Source of the DNA: Ovoidimarina sp038744785
GTDB lineage: Bacteria; Pseudomonadota; Alphaproteobacteria; Rhodobacterales; Rhodobacteraceae
Direction of reading: 5' to 3'
Assembly (NCBI GenBank): GCA_038744785.1
Contig: JBCDLX010000014.1
Location: 62,001 to 126,000 of the forward strand
DNA: 64,000 bases
Within the stretch, counting starts at the first letter, position 1, and each line of letters begins with the position of its first letter. The position numbers and the translations under genes were made by a program. Positions 44,918 through 53,801 of the stretch are shown here, in pieces. The notes under the pieces were generated by a model that was not told the origin of the DNA, ran no database searches, and saw only the letters and a list, made by a program, of their open reading frames with translations.

Positions 44918-45955
44918 ATGCAGTCTTCCCCCAGCTTGTTTGAGCGCTTCCAGGCGCATGTCATGGGCGTTCTTACAGAACCGTTCGATCCCAACGAACG
45001 GCTCTTTGCATTGTACCTTGCCAGTTCGTTGATTTTTGCGTTCGGCATCTACTTGGCTGCGGAACGAAAGGGTGTCCTCAAGGAGAAGACCTTTCTACAG
45101 TTCCTGTTCCCGCGCCATGTCTGGCAGCATCCATCGGCATGGCTCGACCTGCGATACTTCTTCTTCCACAAGTTCATCGGCCACTTTCTTGTAGTGATTT
45201 TGGGCACAGGACTTTCGGTCACTGTTTATCAATGGCTTACTGGGCAAGAAGAGGTGATTTTGAATGCAATCCGCGATCCAATACCCAAAACGGATGAGAT
45301 CTTTGCGATCGTTTCATTTCTGATTGTCGCGACGATCGTCGTCGATTTCGTTAGCTTCTTCTCGCACTACCTACAGCACAAGATTCCGGTGCTTTGGCAG
45401 TTCCACAAGGTCCATCACAGCGCAGAGGTGATGCACCCGGTGTCGAACTTCCGGGAACATCCGGTAGACAACTTGCTATACATGTTGGCGCATTCCCTAA
45501 CGTCAGGACTTCTCATGGCTGGCGCGACAACGGTGTTTGGATTTGTCCCAAGCGCCCCTGCGATCCTGGGCGTGTCCATCGTAGGCCTGTTGTTTAATGT
45601 CTCTGGCTACCACCTGCGACATTCACATATCTGGCTGCGTTGGCCGGGTAAACTGTCGATGATCTTTCCATCGCCCGCGCACCATCACGTGCACCACAGC
45701 TGCCATCCCGATCACATTGACAAGAACTTTGCGTTCATGTTCCCGGTTTGGGACGTGATCTTCAAAACCTACCACATGCCCGAAGACAACAGGGACGTGA
45801 AGTTTGGGATCGGAAGCGAGAATGAAGGCGAACTCACGTCGTGCCTAAGGCTTTACTATATCCCGTTCAGAGACACCTATCGGCTTTTGCGCCGAACTAA
45901 GGATGGGTCGAAGTCATCATCGGAAGCCCAGCCGCAGGTCACTCCGGCCGAGTAA
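44918..45955 (+). CDS. Sterol desaturase / fatty acid hydroxylase family protein
   Basis: 345 residues, four or five membrane helices and three histidine boxes: HYLQH, HKVHH (in FHKVHHSAEVMHPVSNFREH) and HHVHH (in HHHVHHSCHPDHIDKNF). These are the di-iron ligands of the FAH/ERG3 superfamily, which hydroxylates or desaturates lipids, sterols or carotenoid-like substrates at the membrane. The start at the ATG 44918 is the natural one. No pathway partners nearby, so substrate is open. Confidence 0.87.
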   Translation: MQSSPSLFERFQAHVMGVLTEPFDPNERLFALYLASSLIFAFGIYLAAERKGVLKEKTFLQFLFPRHVWQHPSAWLDLRYFFFHKFIGHFLVVILGTGLSVTVYQWLTGQEEVILNAIRDPIPKTDEIFAIVSFLIVATIVVDFVSFFSHYLQHKIPVLWQFHKVHHSAEVMHPVSNFREHPVDNLLYMLAHSLTSGLLMAGATTVFGFVPSAPAILGVSIVGLLFNVSGYHLRHSHIWLRWPGKLSMIFPSPAHHHVHHSCHPDHIDKNFAFMFPVWDVIFKTYHMPEDNRDVKFGIGSENEGELTSCLRLYYIPFRDTYRLLRRTKDGSKSSSEAQPQVTPAE

Positions 45956-46007
45956 CGCCCAATCGGCGTATGTTCGCAACCCGCACGACGCCCGGCGGGA
46001 ACGCCCG

Positions 46008-46661
46008 CTAGTAGGCATAGGTGACGCCTGTTCCGATCGCGCTGCGCAGCGAATATTCAGCCCAGGTTCCCCGCCCGCCTCGTGCGCGGATCTCGCTAAG
46101 CTGCACCCTCGCTTTCTCAACTTTCCCGTCTTCCACGAACCCTTGGCCCATATAGGATCGAGCCAGGAAGTTGTCAGGATCGATCTCAAGAGCGCGCTCG
46201 TAGTAGAAACGCGCCGCTTCTGGGTCGCCAAGCTTGCGATGCGTGAACCCCAAGTAGGTCAGGACAAGCCCATCTGACGGGTCCATCTGTGCCAACACGT
46301 CTTGCGCTTCACTAAACCGGCCCGCATAGGCCAATTCACGCACCGCATCGCCGAGAAGACGCGAGTTAAGATAGCCCGCCTTGTCCGGACGGATGCAGCG
46401 GCGCGTGTCGGGGTCCCAGACCCCGTTCACAGCCTGCGTAAACCTGACATAGCGGCCGGTCTCAGGATCCCATTGCCGTTCGCGAAAGCAGTTTTGCGTT
46501 GTCTCTGTCCGCGCCGGAGGAGAAGCATTTCTGTCTTCGCCACCCCCGCCGCCGCCTCCGCCGCTGCCACCGCCATTGCCGCCAGCTGCAAATGCCGCCA
46601 TCGGTGCTGTCGCGACAAGGCCGATGCAAAATTTGCGCAACGTGGACATGGCTCCGGTCAT
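46008..46661 (-). CDS. Exported TPR protein with a Gly-rich linker
   Basis: 217 residues from the ATG at 46661 (MTGAMSTLRKFCIGLVATAP), with TTGGAG seven bases before it; an ATG four codons later is an alternative. A signal peptide is followed by an uninterrupted run of glycines and serines (GGNGGGSGGGGGGGG), then a short Cys-containing part (NCFRERQWDPETGRYVRFTQ, ending in CIRPD), and TPR-like repeats: AGRFSEAQDVLAQMDPSDGL, LGFTHRKLGDPEAARFYYER and LARSYMGQGFVEDGKVEKAR. Likely periplasmic scaffold. Divergent from the glycosyltransferase gene, with 310 bases between. Confidence 0.75.
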   Translation of the reverse strand: MTGAMSTLRKFCIGLVATAPMAAFAAGGNGGGSGGGGGGGGEDRNASPPARTETTQNCFRERQWDPETGRYVRFTQAVNGVWDPDTRRCIRPDKAGYLNSRLLGDAVRELAYAGRFSEAQDVLAQMDPSDGLVLTYLGFTHRKLGDPEAARFYYERALEIDPDNFLARSYMGQGFVEDGKVEKARVQLSEIRARGGRGTWAEYSLRSAIGTGVTYAY

Positions 46662-46972
46662 TGATGCACTCCAACACGGGCCCACACACCGGGCCGATTC
46701 CTGCAGCAAGATAGCGTGAAATTTCCACATTCCGAACACGGTCACATCCAGTTGATTTAGGCTGTCGTCGAACGGCGACCACATCGGCGCCAGGATGCCG
46801 CGCGGCCATTGTGGACCGAACCCGCTTTTCCGGGCCAAATATGATCCCTACACGCGGGTCAAATCCACGGCGGTATGCCATTTTGTGCACCGCCGACATC
46901 CAAACCCCTGTTTCGCGCGGATGCGGGTCGACCTATAGTCGCGGAAACAAGAACCGGGTGCGCGCGGGAACT

Positions 46973-47962
46973 ATGGGTCAGCGTTTCAATATCATGGTGG
47001 TCGGTCAGTCGGGCCGCGTGGGTTACGAAGCGCTTTTGTTCGCCGCAAGCCTGCGTGCCGCTGACCCAGGCTTTGACGGCCAGCTTTTGATTGCCGAACC
47101 TCAGCCCGGACCGCTTTGGCAAAAGGACCCAAGACTCCAAAGCGTCGCGCTTCGCGAAGCGCTTGCTGCGCTCGACGCCCGCATCCTGCCGTTTGAAAGC
47201 AAGTTTTTCGGCCAAAGCTACCCGAATGCGAACAAGGCCGAAGGTCTTGCCGTCTTGCCCGAAGATGAGCCTTTCGTTTTCTTTGACAGCGATACTCTTG
47301 TGACCGGGCCGATCAGCGCCCTGCCCTTCGACTTTGACCGGCCAGCCGCCTCGATGCGTCGCGGCGACACCTGGCCAGTGCTGGAACTCTATGGCCCGGG
47401 ATACACCCAAACTTGGCGATCACTCTACGACATGTTCGGCCTTGAATTCGAAAGCTCACTCGATCTTTCGCAGCCCGACGAATACTGGCAGCGGTATCTT
47501 TACTTCAATGCCGGGTGGTTCTTCGGACCCTGCCCTCGTGCCTTCGGGGCGCGGTTGACCGAAATGATGGTGGCCGTCCGAGAGACGCCGCCCCCCGAAC
47601 TTGTTTGCCAACCGATATACCCTTGGCTCGATCAGATTGCCCTTCCGCTTGCGATTCATGAAGCAGGCGGTGGACGTCCTGGCGGGGGTCTGCGTCCGCT
47701 CGACGATGGTCGCGCCACCTGTCACTGGCGGGTTTTGCCACTGGCCTACGCACGCGAAGACGATGCCGTGATCGCTTGGTTGGAAGAAGTCGCTGCTCCG
47801 AACCGGATCAAAAAAGTGCTTAAGGAATACGAACCCTTTCGCCGGATGATCTATCAGGGCCGCGGCCGGAAGGCCCGTGCCCTATTTGACCGGGCAGCGT
47901 TGCCAAGACGCGAATCCGCGATCCGGAATAAGATCAAATCCGCAAATCTATGGATGCGCTAG
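46973..47962 (+). CDS. Predicted glycosyltransferase (GT-A type)
   Basis: 329 residues from the ATG at 46973 (MGQRFNIMVVGQSGRVGYEA); the frame upstream to 46811 lacks protein character. The DxD-like motif is FVFFDSDTLVTGP near residue 105, and a second conserved block is LYFNAGWFFGPCPRAFGARL, followed by YPWLDQIALPLAIHEAGG. This pattern is seen in hypothetical proteins of Rhodobacterales with a GT-A fold. The sugar donor and acceptor are unknown. It is separated from the PAS gene by 94 bases. Confidence 0.65.
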   Translation: MGQRFNIMVVGQSGRVGYEALLFAASLRAADPGFDGQLLIAEPQPGPLWQKDPRLQSVALREALAALDARILPFESKFFGQSYPNANKAEGLAVLPEDEPFVFFDSDTLVTGPISALPFDFDRPAASMRRGDTWPVLELYGPGYTQTWRSLYDMFGLEFESSLDLSQPDEYWQRYLYFNAGWFFGPCPRAFGARLTEMMVAVRETPPPELVCQPIYPWLDQIALPLAIHEAGGGRPGGGLRPLDDGRATCHWRVLPLAYAREDDAVIAWLEEVAAPNRIKKVLKEYEPFRRMIYQGRGRKARALFDRAALPRRESAIRNKIKSANLWMR

Positions 47963-48056
47963 GCGGGTCGTTGCCGTATACGTTCGTGCTTAGGTTGCGC
48001 GCCACACTTGCGGGGACTATGGTTCGAAGCTGGGGGCCGGATGCAGGGATGGTGCC

Positions 48057-48956
48057 ATGACGGAGAAAACCGCGTCGCCAACTGGCGAGGGGCGACTTGC
48101 TGCTGAAATAGCCGAAAGCCTGATGCCGGGCAGCCCGGACACGCTTCGACAGCTCTTCAACAAACACGGCGCTCGGGCTCCCACGATCCTTTGGTCACCT
48201 GGCGTACAGGAACTTCGTAGTGCGCTGTTGCGGCGCTTTGCGGATCGGTGCGCGGGATGGATGGACGATGCAGGCCGCGTATCGGCCGACGCGTTTGACC
48301 TGACCGAATTGGATGCCTTGAAAGACTGGCTGATGGTGATCGAGCCCGCAGGAGACGAAGGATACCGCTATCTATCCTACGGCGGCGCAATCGCCGAACA
48401 CTTTGGTCAAGACATGACGGGCCGCACCACCCGGTCGTTCGGCGGGCACATCACAGTCTTCTTTGAAGGCCTTTACGAGGCTGCGCGGCGGCGTAAAGAG
48501 TGGGCCTTGTCCGAGCACGAACCGCCAAAGGCCATTTTTGTGAGGACCTGGCGGCGTCTGATTGTGCCGTTGTTTGCACCTGACGGCGACACAGTTACCC
48601 GCTTTGCCGTTCTGAATGTTCCCGAGAACGAGCTTCGCGCAGGGCTTGAATTGATGCCCGATCCGATCTTCGTCCTGGGCGCTGACGAAGACACGTACTT
48701 CGCAAATCAGGCCGCACAGCGGATGTTTGATCTTGGCCAAAGACCTTACCGCGGGCTGTCGCTGCGCCAGCTGACCGGCATTTCTCTGGAGAACCAGCCA
48801 AGCCCCGTCGACCTGTTGGTCAACCAAACAGTCAACGACAGCCTGCAATTGACGCTCAAAGGCGGAATGGCGGAGCGCCTGATTATGACCGTGAGCGCGG
48901 CTGAACATCGCGGTCGGGCTCTCTACATTGTGGTCATGCGTTTGATACCGACCTGA
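48057..48956 (+). CDS. PAS domain protein
   Basis: 299 residues, cytoplasmic, no membrane segment. The C-terminal part from about residue 190 is a PAS fold: AGLELMPDPIFVLGADEDTY, FANQAAQRMFDLGQRPYRGL and SLRQLTGISLEN, ending with RALYIVVMRLIPT. The middle part (about 75-185) resembles the PAS_5/DUF-type sensor domain of alphaproteobacteria: LMVIEPAGDEGYRYLSYGGA, IAEHFGQDMTGRTTRSF and LIVPLFAPDGDTVTRFAVLN. No output domain such as a kinase or cyclase is attached, so it would need a partner. Ligand unknown. Confidence 0.7.
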   Translation: MTEKTASPTGEGRLAAEIAESLMPGSPDTLRQLFNKHGARAPTILWSPGVQELRSALLRRFADRCAGWMDDAGRVSADAFDLTELDALKDWLMVIEPAGDEGYRYLSYGGAIAEHFGQDMTGRTTRSFGGHITVFFEGLYEAARRRKEWALSEHEPPKAIFVRTWRRLIVPLFAPDGDTVTRFAVLNVPENELRAGLELMPDPIFVLGADEDTYFANQAAQRMFDLGQRPYRGLSLRQLTGISLENQPSPVDLLVNQTVNDSLQLTLKGGMAERLIMTVSAAEHRGRALYIVVMRLIPT

Positions 48957-49030
48957 CATCCCGGAGTTGCCGCTGATCCGCCTTTCCCCTACACGACAGG
49001 GAAAATACGTCTTGTGACAGGGAGATTACT

Positions 49031-50320
49031 ATGACGGACCAGCCCCAAGGATTTGACACCCTCCAGATTCACGGCGGTGCAGCACCCGACGCGACGACCG
49101 GGGCGCGCCAGACACCGATCTACCAGTCCACTGCATTCGTGTTTCGCGATGCCGAGCATGCAGCGGCTCTCTTCAACCTCCAAGAAGTGGGCTTTATCTA
49201 CTCTCGCTTGACAAACCCGACGGTAAGCGCACTGGCCGATCGGATTAACGCGCTCGAGGGCGGGGCAGGAACGGTGTGCTGTTCTTCCGGGCACGCCGCG
49301 CAGATCATGGCCCTGTTCCCGTTGATGGGTCCAGGCTGCAATATCGTTGCCTCCACCCGGCTTTACGGCGGCACGGTCACGCAGTTCAGCCAGACGATCA
49401 AAAGGTTCGGCTGGTCCTGCACCTTCGTCGACTTCGACGATGTCGCCGCGATCGAAGCGGCCTGCGACGACCAAACCCGCGCGATCTTCTGTGAATCGAT
49501 TGCCAACCCTGGCGGTTATATAACTGACATTCCCGCAGTCGCTGCGGTGGCTGACAAGGTCGGTGTGCCGCTGATCGTCGATAACACGTCAGCAACCCCT
49601 TACCTTTGCCGGCCGATCGAACTTGGAGCGACGCTCGTGGTTAACTCGACCACCAAATACCTGACCGGAAACGGGACAGTAACCGGGGGGGCAATAACCG
49701 ATTCCGGAAAGTTCGACTGGACTGCGTCGGATAAGTTCCCGTCGCTCAGCCAGCCAGAACCGGCTTATCATGGGTTGGCCTTCGGTCCGGCCCTTGGGCC
49801 GATGGCATTTACGTTCCACTCGATCGCTGTGGGTCTTCGCGACCTCGGCATGACGATGAACCCACAAGGCGCCCACTACACGCTTATGGGCATCGAGTCT
49901 TTGTCGCTGCGTATGGAAAAACATGTCGCCAATGCGCGGACTGTCGCCGAGTGGTTGGAAGCCGATGACCGGATCGAGTTTGTGACCTATGCGGGCTTGC
50001 CGTCTTCGCCCTACTTCAACCGCGTTGAAAAGATCTGCCCCAAGGGCGCAGGCTCGATCTTCACATTCGGCGTCAAGGGCGGGTTCGACGCCTGCGTCAA
50101 GCTTATCGACTCAGTCGAGTTGTTCAGCCACGTGGCGAACCTGGGTGATGCCCGGTCCTTGATAATCCACTCGGCCTCGACCACACACCGCCAGCTGACC
50201 CCAGAGCAGCAAGAGGCGGCGGGTGCTGCACCCAATGTTGTGCGCGTGTCGATCGGGATCGAAAATCCCGACGACATCATCGCCGATCTCGACCAGGCGT
50301 TGACGCAAGCCGTGGGCTAG
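49031..50320 (+). CDS. O-acetylhomoserine aminocarboxypropyltransferase (MetY type)
   Basis: 429 residues, Cys/Met metabolism PLP enzyme family. PLP is bound to K209 in NSTTKYLTGNG. Other family blocks are DTLQIHGGAAPDATTGARQT near the start, YSRLTNPTVSALADRINALE, GTVCCSSGHAAQIMALFPLM and SRLYGGT-like residues in STRLYGGTVTQFSQTIKRFG. The length and the ending IGIENPDDIIADLDQALTQA fit MetY rather than MetB. It makes homocysteine from O-acetylhomoserine and sulfide. The gene is GAGATTACT-spaced behind its upstream neighbour and ends at a terminator. Confidence 0.92.
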   Translation: MTDQPQGFDTLQIHGGAAPDATTGARQTPIYQSTAFVFRDAEHAAALFNLQEVGFIYSRLTNPTVSALADRINALEGGAGTVCCSSGHAAQIMALFPLMGPGCNIVASTRLYGGTVTQFSQTIKRFGWSCTFVDFDDVAAIEAACDDQTRAIFCESIANPGGYITDIPAVAAVADKVGVPLIVDNTSATPYLCRPIELGATLVVNSTTKYLTGNGTVTGGAITDSGKFDWTASDKFPSLSQPEPAYHGLAFGPALGPMAFTFHSIAVGLRDLGMTMNPQGAHYTLMGIESLSLRMEKHVANARTVAEWLEADDRIEFVTYAGLPSSPYFNRVEKICPKGAGSIFTFGVKGGFDACVKLIDSVELFSHVANLGDARSLIIHSASTTHRQLTPEQQEAAGAAPNVVRVSIGIENPDDIIADLDQALTQAVG

Positions 50321-50332
50321 CGCCTGACGGCG

Positions 50333-50370
50333 AAAGGGCGCGGTGCGAAAGCCACCCCGGCGCGCCCTTT
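50333..50370 (+). terminator. Rho-independent terminator after the MetY-type gene
   Basis: The stem AAAGGGCGCG at 50333-50342 pairs with CGCGCCCTTT at 50361-50370, giving a ten-base helix with an 18-base loop and a short T run in its right arm. It lies just after the MetY stop and before the end of the convergent SIMPL gene, so it can act in both directions. Confidence 0.65.
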
Positions 50371-50387
50371 CTGACATGCGGGCCCCG

Positions 50388-51083
50388 TCATTCTGCGGGG
50401 CCCATTTCGTAGACCAGTGTCACACGCGCACTGACAGTCAGTTCCCCAGCGGCGACGGGAACAGCGTCCGATGCCATCGCCATTTCAGCGCGTGCAACGG
50501 GCATGGGCGGGCGCGTGCCACCGGCTTCCGACAGGCTAATCAGCGGTCCAAGTGCGACCCCGGCGGCATCCGCATAGAGCTCGGCTTTCGCCTTCGCATC
50601 ATCTACCGCGGCGCGGCGGGCTTTCGCGTGCAAGGGGGCCGGGTCGGACAGGCCAAACTGGATCGCGTCAAACGCGTTCGCCCCATCGCTCGCCACCGCA
50701 TCAAGGACGTCACCCAAACGCGCCAAATCGCGAACCCGCACGACCAAAAGGTTGCGGGCCGAGAACCCTTCGATCTGAGACCGGCCACCTGTCTCTGTGC
50801 GGCTCCAGCGCGGCTGGACCGAGAAATCCGCAGTTTGAAGGTCACGCGCTTCGATCCCCAAACCCGCCAGCCGTTCAAGCACGTCGGCCATGGCGCGAGA
50901 ATTCTCGTCGATTGCCTGCCGCGCGCCCCGGGCCTCGGTCACCACACCCAAGCGCACAGTCGCCATATCAGGTTCGACTGTAACCCGCCCCTCTCCGGAT
51001 ACGGTCATCTGCGGCATTGCGGGATTGGCCGCCGATAGACTTGTCATGGCAAGAAGCGTGATCACCATCAGGAAAAATCGCAT
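50388..51083 (-). CDS. SIMPL (DUF541) domain exported protein
   Basis: 231 residues. The N terminus MRFFLMVITLLAMTSLSAAN is a Sec signal. The mature part follows the SIMPL/DUF541 pattern: MTVSGEGRVTVEPDMATVRL, GVVTEARGARQAIDENSRAM and ADVLERLAGLGIEARDLQTA, then QFGLSDPAPLHAKARRAAVD and DAKAKAELYADAAGVALG. These periplasmic proteins form rings; some have roles in oxidative stress, but the biochemical function is not settled. Convergent with the MetY-type gene. Confidence 0.87.
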   Translation of the reverse strand: MRFFLMVITLLAMTSLSAANPAMPQMTVSGEGRVTVEPDMATVRLGVVTEARGARQAIDENSRAMADVLERLAGLGIEARDLQTADFSVQPRWSRTETGGRSQIEGFSARNLLVVRVRDLARLGDVLDAVASDGANAFDAIQFGLSDPAPLHAKARRAAVDDAKAKAELYADAAGVALGPLISLSEAGGTRPPMPVARAEMAMASDAVPVAAGELTVSARVTLVYEMGPAE

Positions 51084-51223
51084 GGGAAACCTCGGTTGCT
51101 CGTGTTCCGGATCCTGTGAACCTTGCAGCAGATTTGAGACGGCGTCACCTTCCCAGACGCAAGATGTTGCAGTAGGATCGCCAAAGCGCGACCAGGGCTG
51201 CGCGCTATTGACCCCGGGAACCG

Positions 51224-53779
51224 ATGACGGCGTTTGCTCTCGACCTTGACCACGGCGGCATTCGGCTCCTCAAAAGGGCCGGATCAAGCTGGGACGTTAT
51301 CGACGAAGTTCCGCTCGATGACCCTGCGCTTCCGGACCGGCTGACCGCAATGCGCGTGGCGGCAGAGGATCTGTCAGAGGGACCTCTTGAGACCGAACTT
51401 CTGATCCCGGATAGCCAGATCCTTTACGCGATACTTCCGCTACCAGAGTACGGGACCGGCCCCGATGCGCGTTCGATCGCGGGACAGCTTGAAGGTCTGA
51501 CACCTTGCCCCGTAGACGAGCTTGTCTTTGACTGGCGGATTGTTGCTGACGGTGTGGCGGTTGCCGCGCTCGACATTAATACGCTGGACGAAGCTGAAGG
51601 ATTTGCCGTCACCTACGGCTTTAATCCGGTGCGGTTTTCGGCCCATCCCCGACCCGACCAGTTCCCCGATACGCCAGACTTCGGGACGACCCAGTTTGTG
51701 TTGAACGTCGTTGACCAGACGCCGGTCGTCTTCGCCTCGCGCCGTGGCGAAGACGAGGCAGCCACCACAGATCCGCCGGATGACGATCAGATCGAGAATG
51801 TGTTTTTGGTGGAACCGCCCGATCTGGAAGAGACGGCAGAGCAGGCCACCGATCCGGTTGCCTTCGGCGACGACCACGAGGCTCCTGCTGAACCCACCGT
51901 CGAAGACCTGAGCGATGCGGACCCGGACGTCATCGACGATCTGGTTGAACCCCCGACAGAACAGCAATACGCCGCTTCTGAAGAGGCGCCTGACGGTGGG
52001 CAAGAGGCCCTGTTCACCTCGGGGCGAACGGTCGAACCTTTGCCCGATGCACCGCCGCCGGACCACGCGGTGCAAGAGACGGTCATTGAATCCGAACACG
52101 ATGAGACCCCCAGACTTGCGACCGAGATAGAGGCCGAGCCGGAGTTCGAGACTGAGCAACGTCCTGAGGCTGAGGCTGAGGCTGAGGCTGAGGCTGAGGC
52201 TGAGGCTGAGGCTGAGGCTGAGGCTGAGGCTGAGGCTGAGATTACGGACGCGCCGACAACTGTCACGGAAAAAGACAAGACCGAGGGCGTCGCCAGTCCG
52301 GACCAAGTGTCCGACAGCGCGGCGGACACCCCCGAACTACCGTACGCTGCACCTTCACCGGCCCAGGACGCGCCAGCACCTCAAGAAGACCGGCCCGCAA
52401 TGCGGGCGATCCCCAAAGCACCGCCGCTCCCGCCGCGTGCGCCTGCCCGACCCGCTGCACCTGAGCGTCCACCCCAACCGCAAGACTGGCGGCGCACTGC
52501 CCTGACCGCGACCGTGGCGGTCGGGATTTTGGCAAGCCTCGTTGGCGTTGCGTTGTTTCTGGTCGCCCCCGAAGACCTTGCCGAGCCGCCGGTCGCGACC
52601 AACGAGACTCCGCAGCTTGAACTGCCACGCGATGTGGCGGGTCCGGCGCAACTATTGGCGCATCCCGCCCGCACGCTTGCCGACCGCATTACGCCGGATG
52701 TGACACGCGAAGGGGCTCTGGTTCCGGGATCGCAAATGGCTACGCGGTCACTGGCCACAGTGGATGGCCCGCCGCCACTGATTGGCGGGCAAGACGTGAT
52801 CCCGGAAGGCACATTGCGCGCCGCCGAGATGTGGCAAGTGCCCCCACCGCCGCCCGTCGCCGTGGGTGGCGACACGCTTGAAACCCTTTATATCGCGTCG
52901 ATTGACCCCGACGTCCCGACAGGCGACGCGATTGCGTTGTCGAACGCAGCACCGCTCGACGGGGCGCCGGAACCGCCCGCGCCGGTGCCTGAACGTGGCA
53001 GAACGTTCGAGCTTGACGCATCCGGCCGCGTGGTTGCAACGGCCGAGGGCGCCGAAACGCCCGATGGGATCATCGTGCGGCTTGGCCGCCCGGACGCCGT
53101 ACCGCCAGCCCGCCCCGTAACAATTGTGGCGACACCGGATACAGAGCTTGCACTTGCCCTTGCCGGCAGATCGCCGAGACCCAGACCATCGGGGCTTGTT
53201 GAGCGGTTCGAACGCGCCCAACTTGGCGGCAGAACACGTGCCGAACTCGCATCGCTTACACCACTTGATCGCCCGCCCTCGGCGCAGGAAACAACTCTGG
53301 CCGATGCAAGCCTTGTTCCGACGGACCAGGCAGTGGGCAGTTCTCCGCTTCCTGCTGCAAGGCCGGACGATCTGGAAGCGCGCGCGATTGCAAGCGCCGT
53401 GGCCCAAGCACAAGCGCGCGAGCAGGAGACGCAAAGGCGCGCGGCGCAGACCGCCAGTACCCCAAGCACGCCCGCCGCCGCGCCGCCAGACCCACCGGCG
53501 GCTGCATCATCCCGGTCGAGCCCGGCGATCCCGACCACAGCCTCGGTGGCGCGACAGGCGACAATACGCAACGCGATCAATTTAAAGCGCTTGAACCTGA
53601 TCGGCGTCTACGGCTCGGCGCGTGATCGCCGCGCATTGGTTCGTCTGCCATCTGGCCGATATGTCAAAGTCGAGGTTGGCGACCGGATCGACGGCGGACG
53701 CATCGCCGCGATCGGAGAGCGTGAACTGCGGTACGTGAAGGGCGGGCGCAACGTGACACTAAAAGTACCCTCCGGCTGA
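51224..53779 (+). CDS. Large single-pass membrane protein with PilP-like C terminus and (Glu-Ala) repeat
   Basis: 851 residues. The N-terminal 150 residues (ALDLDHGGIRLLKRAGSSWD, LLIPDSQILYAILPLP) resemble the cytoplasmic part of GspL/PilM-like assembly proteins. An acidic low-complexity region follows, including 12 tandem copies of GAGGCT plus GAG at 52166-52240 coding (Glu-Ala)n. A proline-rich part precedes one membrane helix near residues 425-445 (TALTATVAVGILASLVGVAL). The C-terminal 75 residues (NLKRLNLIGVYGSARDRRAL, VRLPSGRYVKVEVGDRIDGG and ELRYVKGGRNVTLKVP) look like PilP/GspC-type domains. A cell-envelope assembly role is inferred; no type IV pilus genes lie nearby. Confidence 0.72.
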   Translation: MTAFALDLDHGGIRLLKRAGSSWDVIDEVPLDDPALPDRLTAMRVAAEDLSEGPLETELLIPDSQILYAILPLPEYGTGPDARSIAGQLEGLTPCPVDELVFDWRIVADGVAVAALDINTLDEAEGFAVTYGFNPVRFSAHPRPDQFPDTPDFGTTQFVLNVVDQTPVVFASRRGEDEAATTDPPDDDQIENVFLVEPPDLEETAEQATDPVAFGDDHEAPAEPTVEDLSDADPDVIDDLVEPPTEQQYAASEEAPDGGQEALFTSGRTVEPLPDAPPPDHAVQETVIESEHDETPRLATEIEAEPEFETEQRPEAEAEAEAEAEAEAEAEAEAEAEAEITDAPTTVTEKDKTEGVASPDQVSDSAADTPELPYAAPSPAQDAPAPQEDRPAMRAIPKAPPLPPRAPARPAAPERPPQPQDWRRTALTATVAVGILASLVGVALFLVAPEDLAEPPVATNETPQLELPRDVAGPAQLLAHPARTLADRITPDVTREGALVPGSQMATRSLATVDGPPPLIGGQDVIPEGTLRAAEMWQVPPPPPVAVGGDTLETLYIASIDPDVPTGDAIALSNAAPLDGAPEPPAPVPERGRTFELDASGRVVATAEGAETPDGIIVRLGRPDAVPPARPVTIVATPDTELALALAGRSPRPRPSGLVERFERAQLGGRTRAELASLTPLDRPPSAQETTLADASLVPTDQAVGSSPLPAARPDDLEARAIASAVAQAQAREQETQRRAAQTASTPSTPAAAPPDPPAAASSRSSPAIPTTASVARQATIRNAINLKRLNLIGVYGSARDRRALVRLPSGRYVKVEVGDRIDGGRIAAIGERELRYVKGGRNVTLKVPSG
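52166..52240. repeat. GAGGCT hexanucleotide tandem repeat
   Basis: Twelve complete copies of GAGGCT followed by GAG, in frame in the large membrane-protein gene, coding (Glu-Ala)12-Glu. Perfect repeats of this length change copy number easily by slippage; the six-base unit keeps the reading frame. Confidence 0.95.
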
Positions 53780-53801
53780 CGGTAGAGGGCACGAAGTCGA
53801 T

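Noticed and set aside
50378..50403. GGGCCCCG/CGGGGCCC hairpin overlapping the SIMPL gene end
   Set aside because: Part of the coding end and of the terminator region already listed; no independent role is supported.
51440..52306. Minus-strand open frame with a long Ser-Leu repeat
   Set aside because: The repeat is the complement of the in-frame GAGGCT run of the plus-strand gene; the rest has no family signature.
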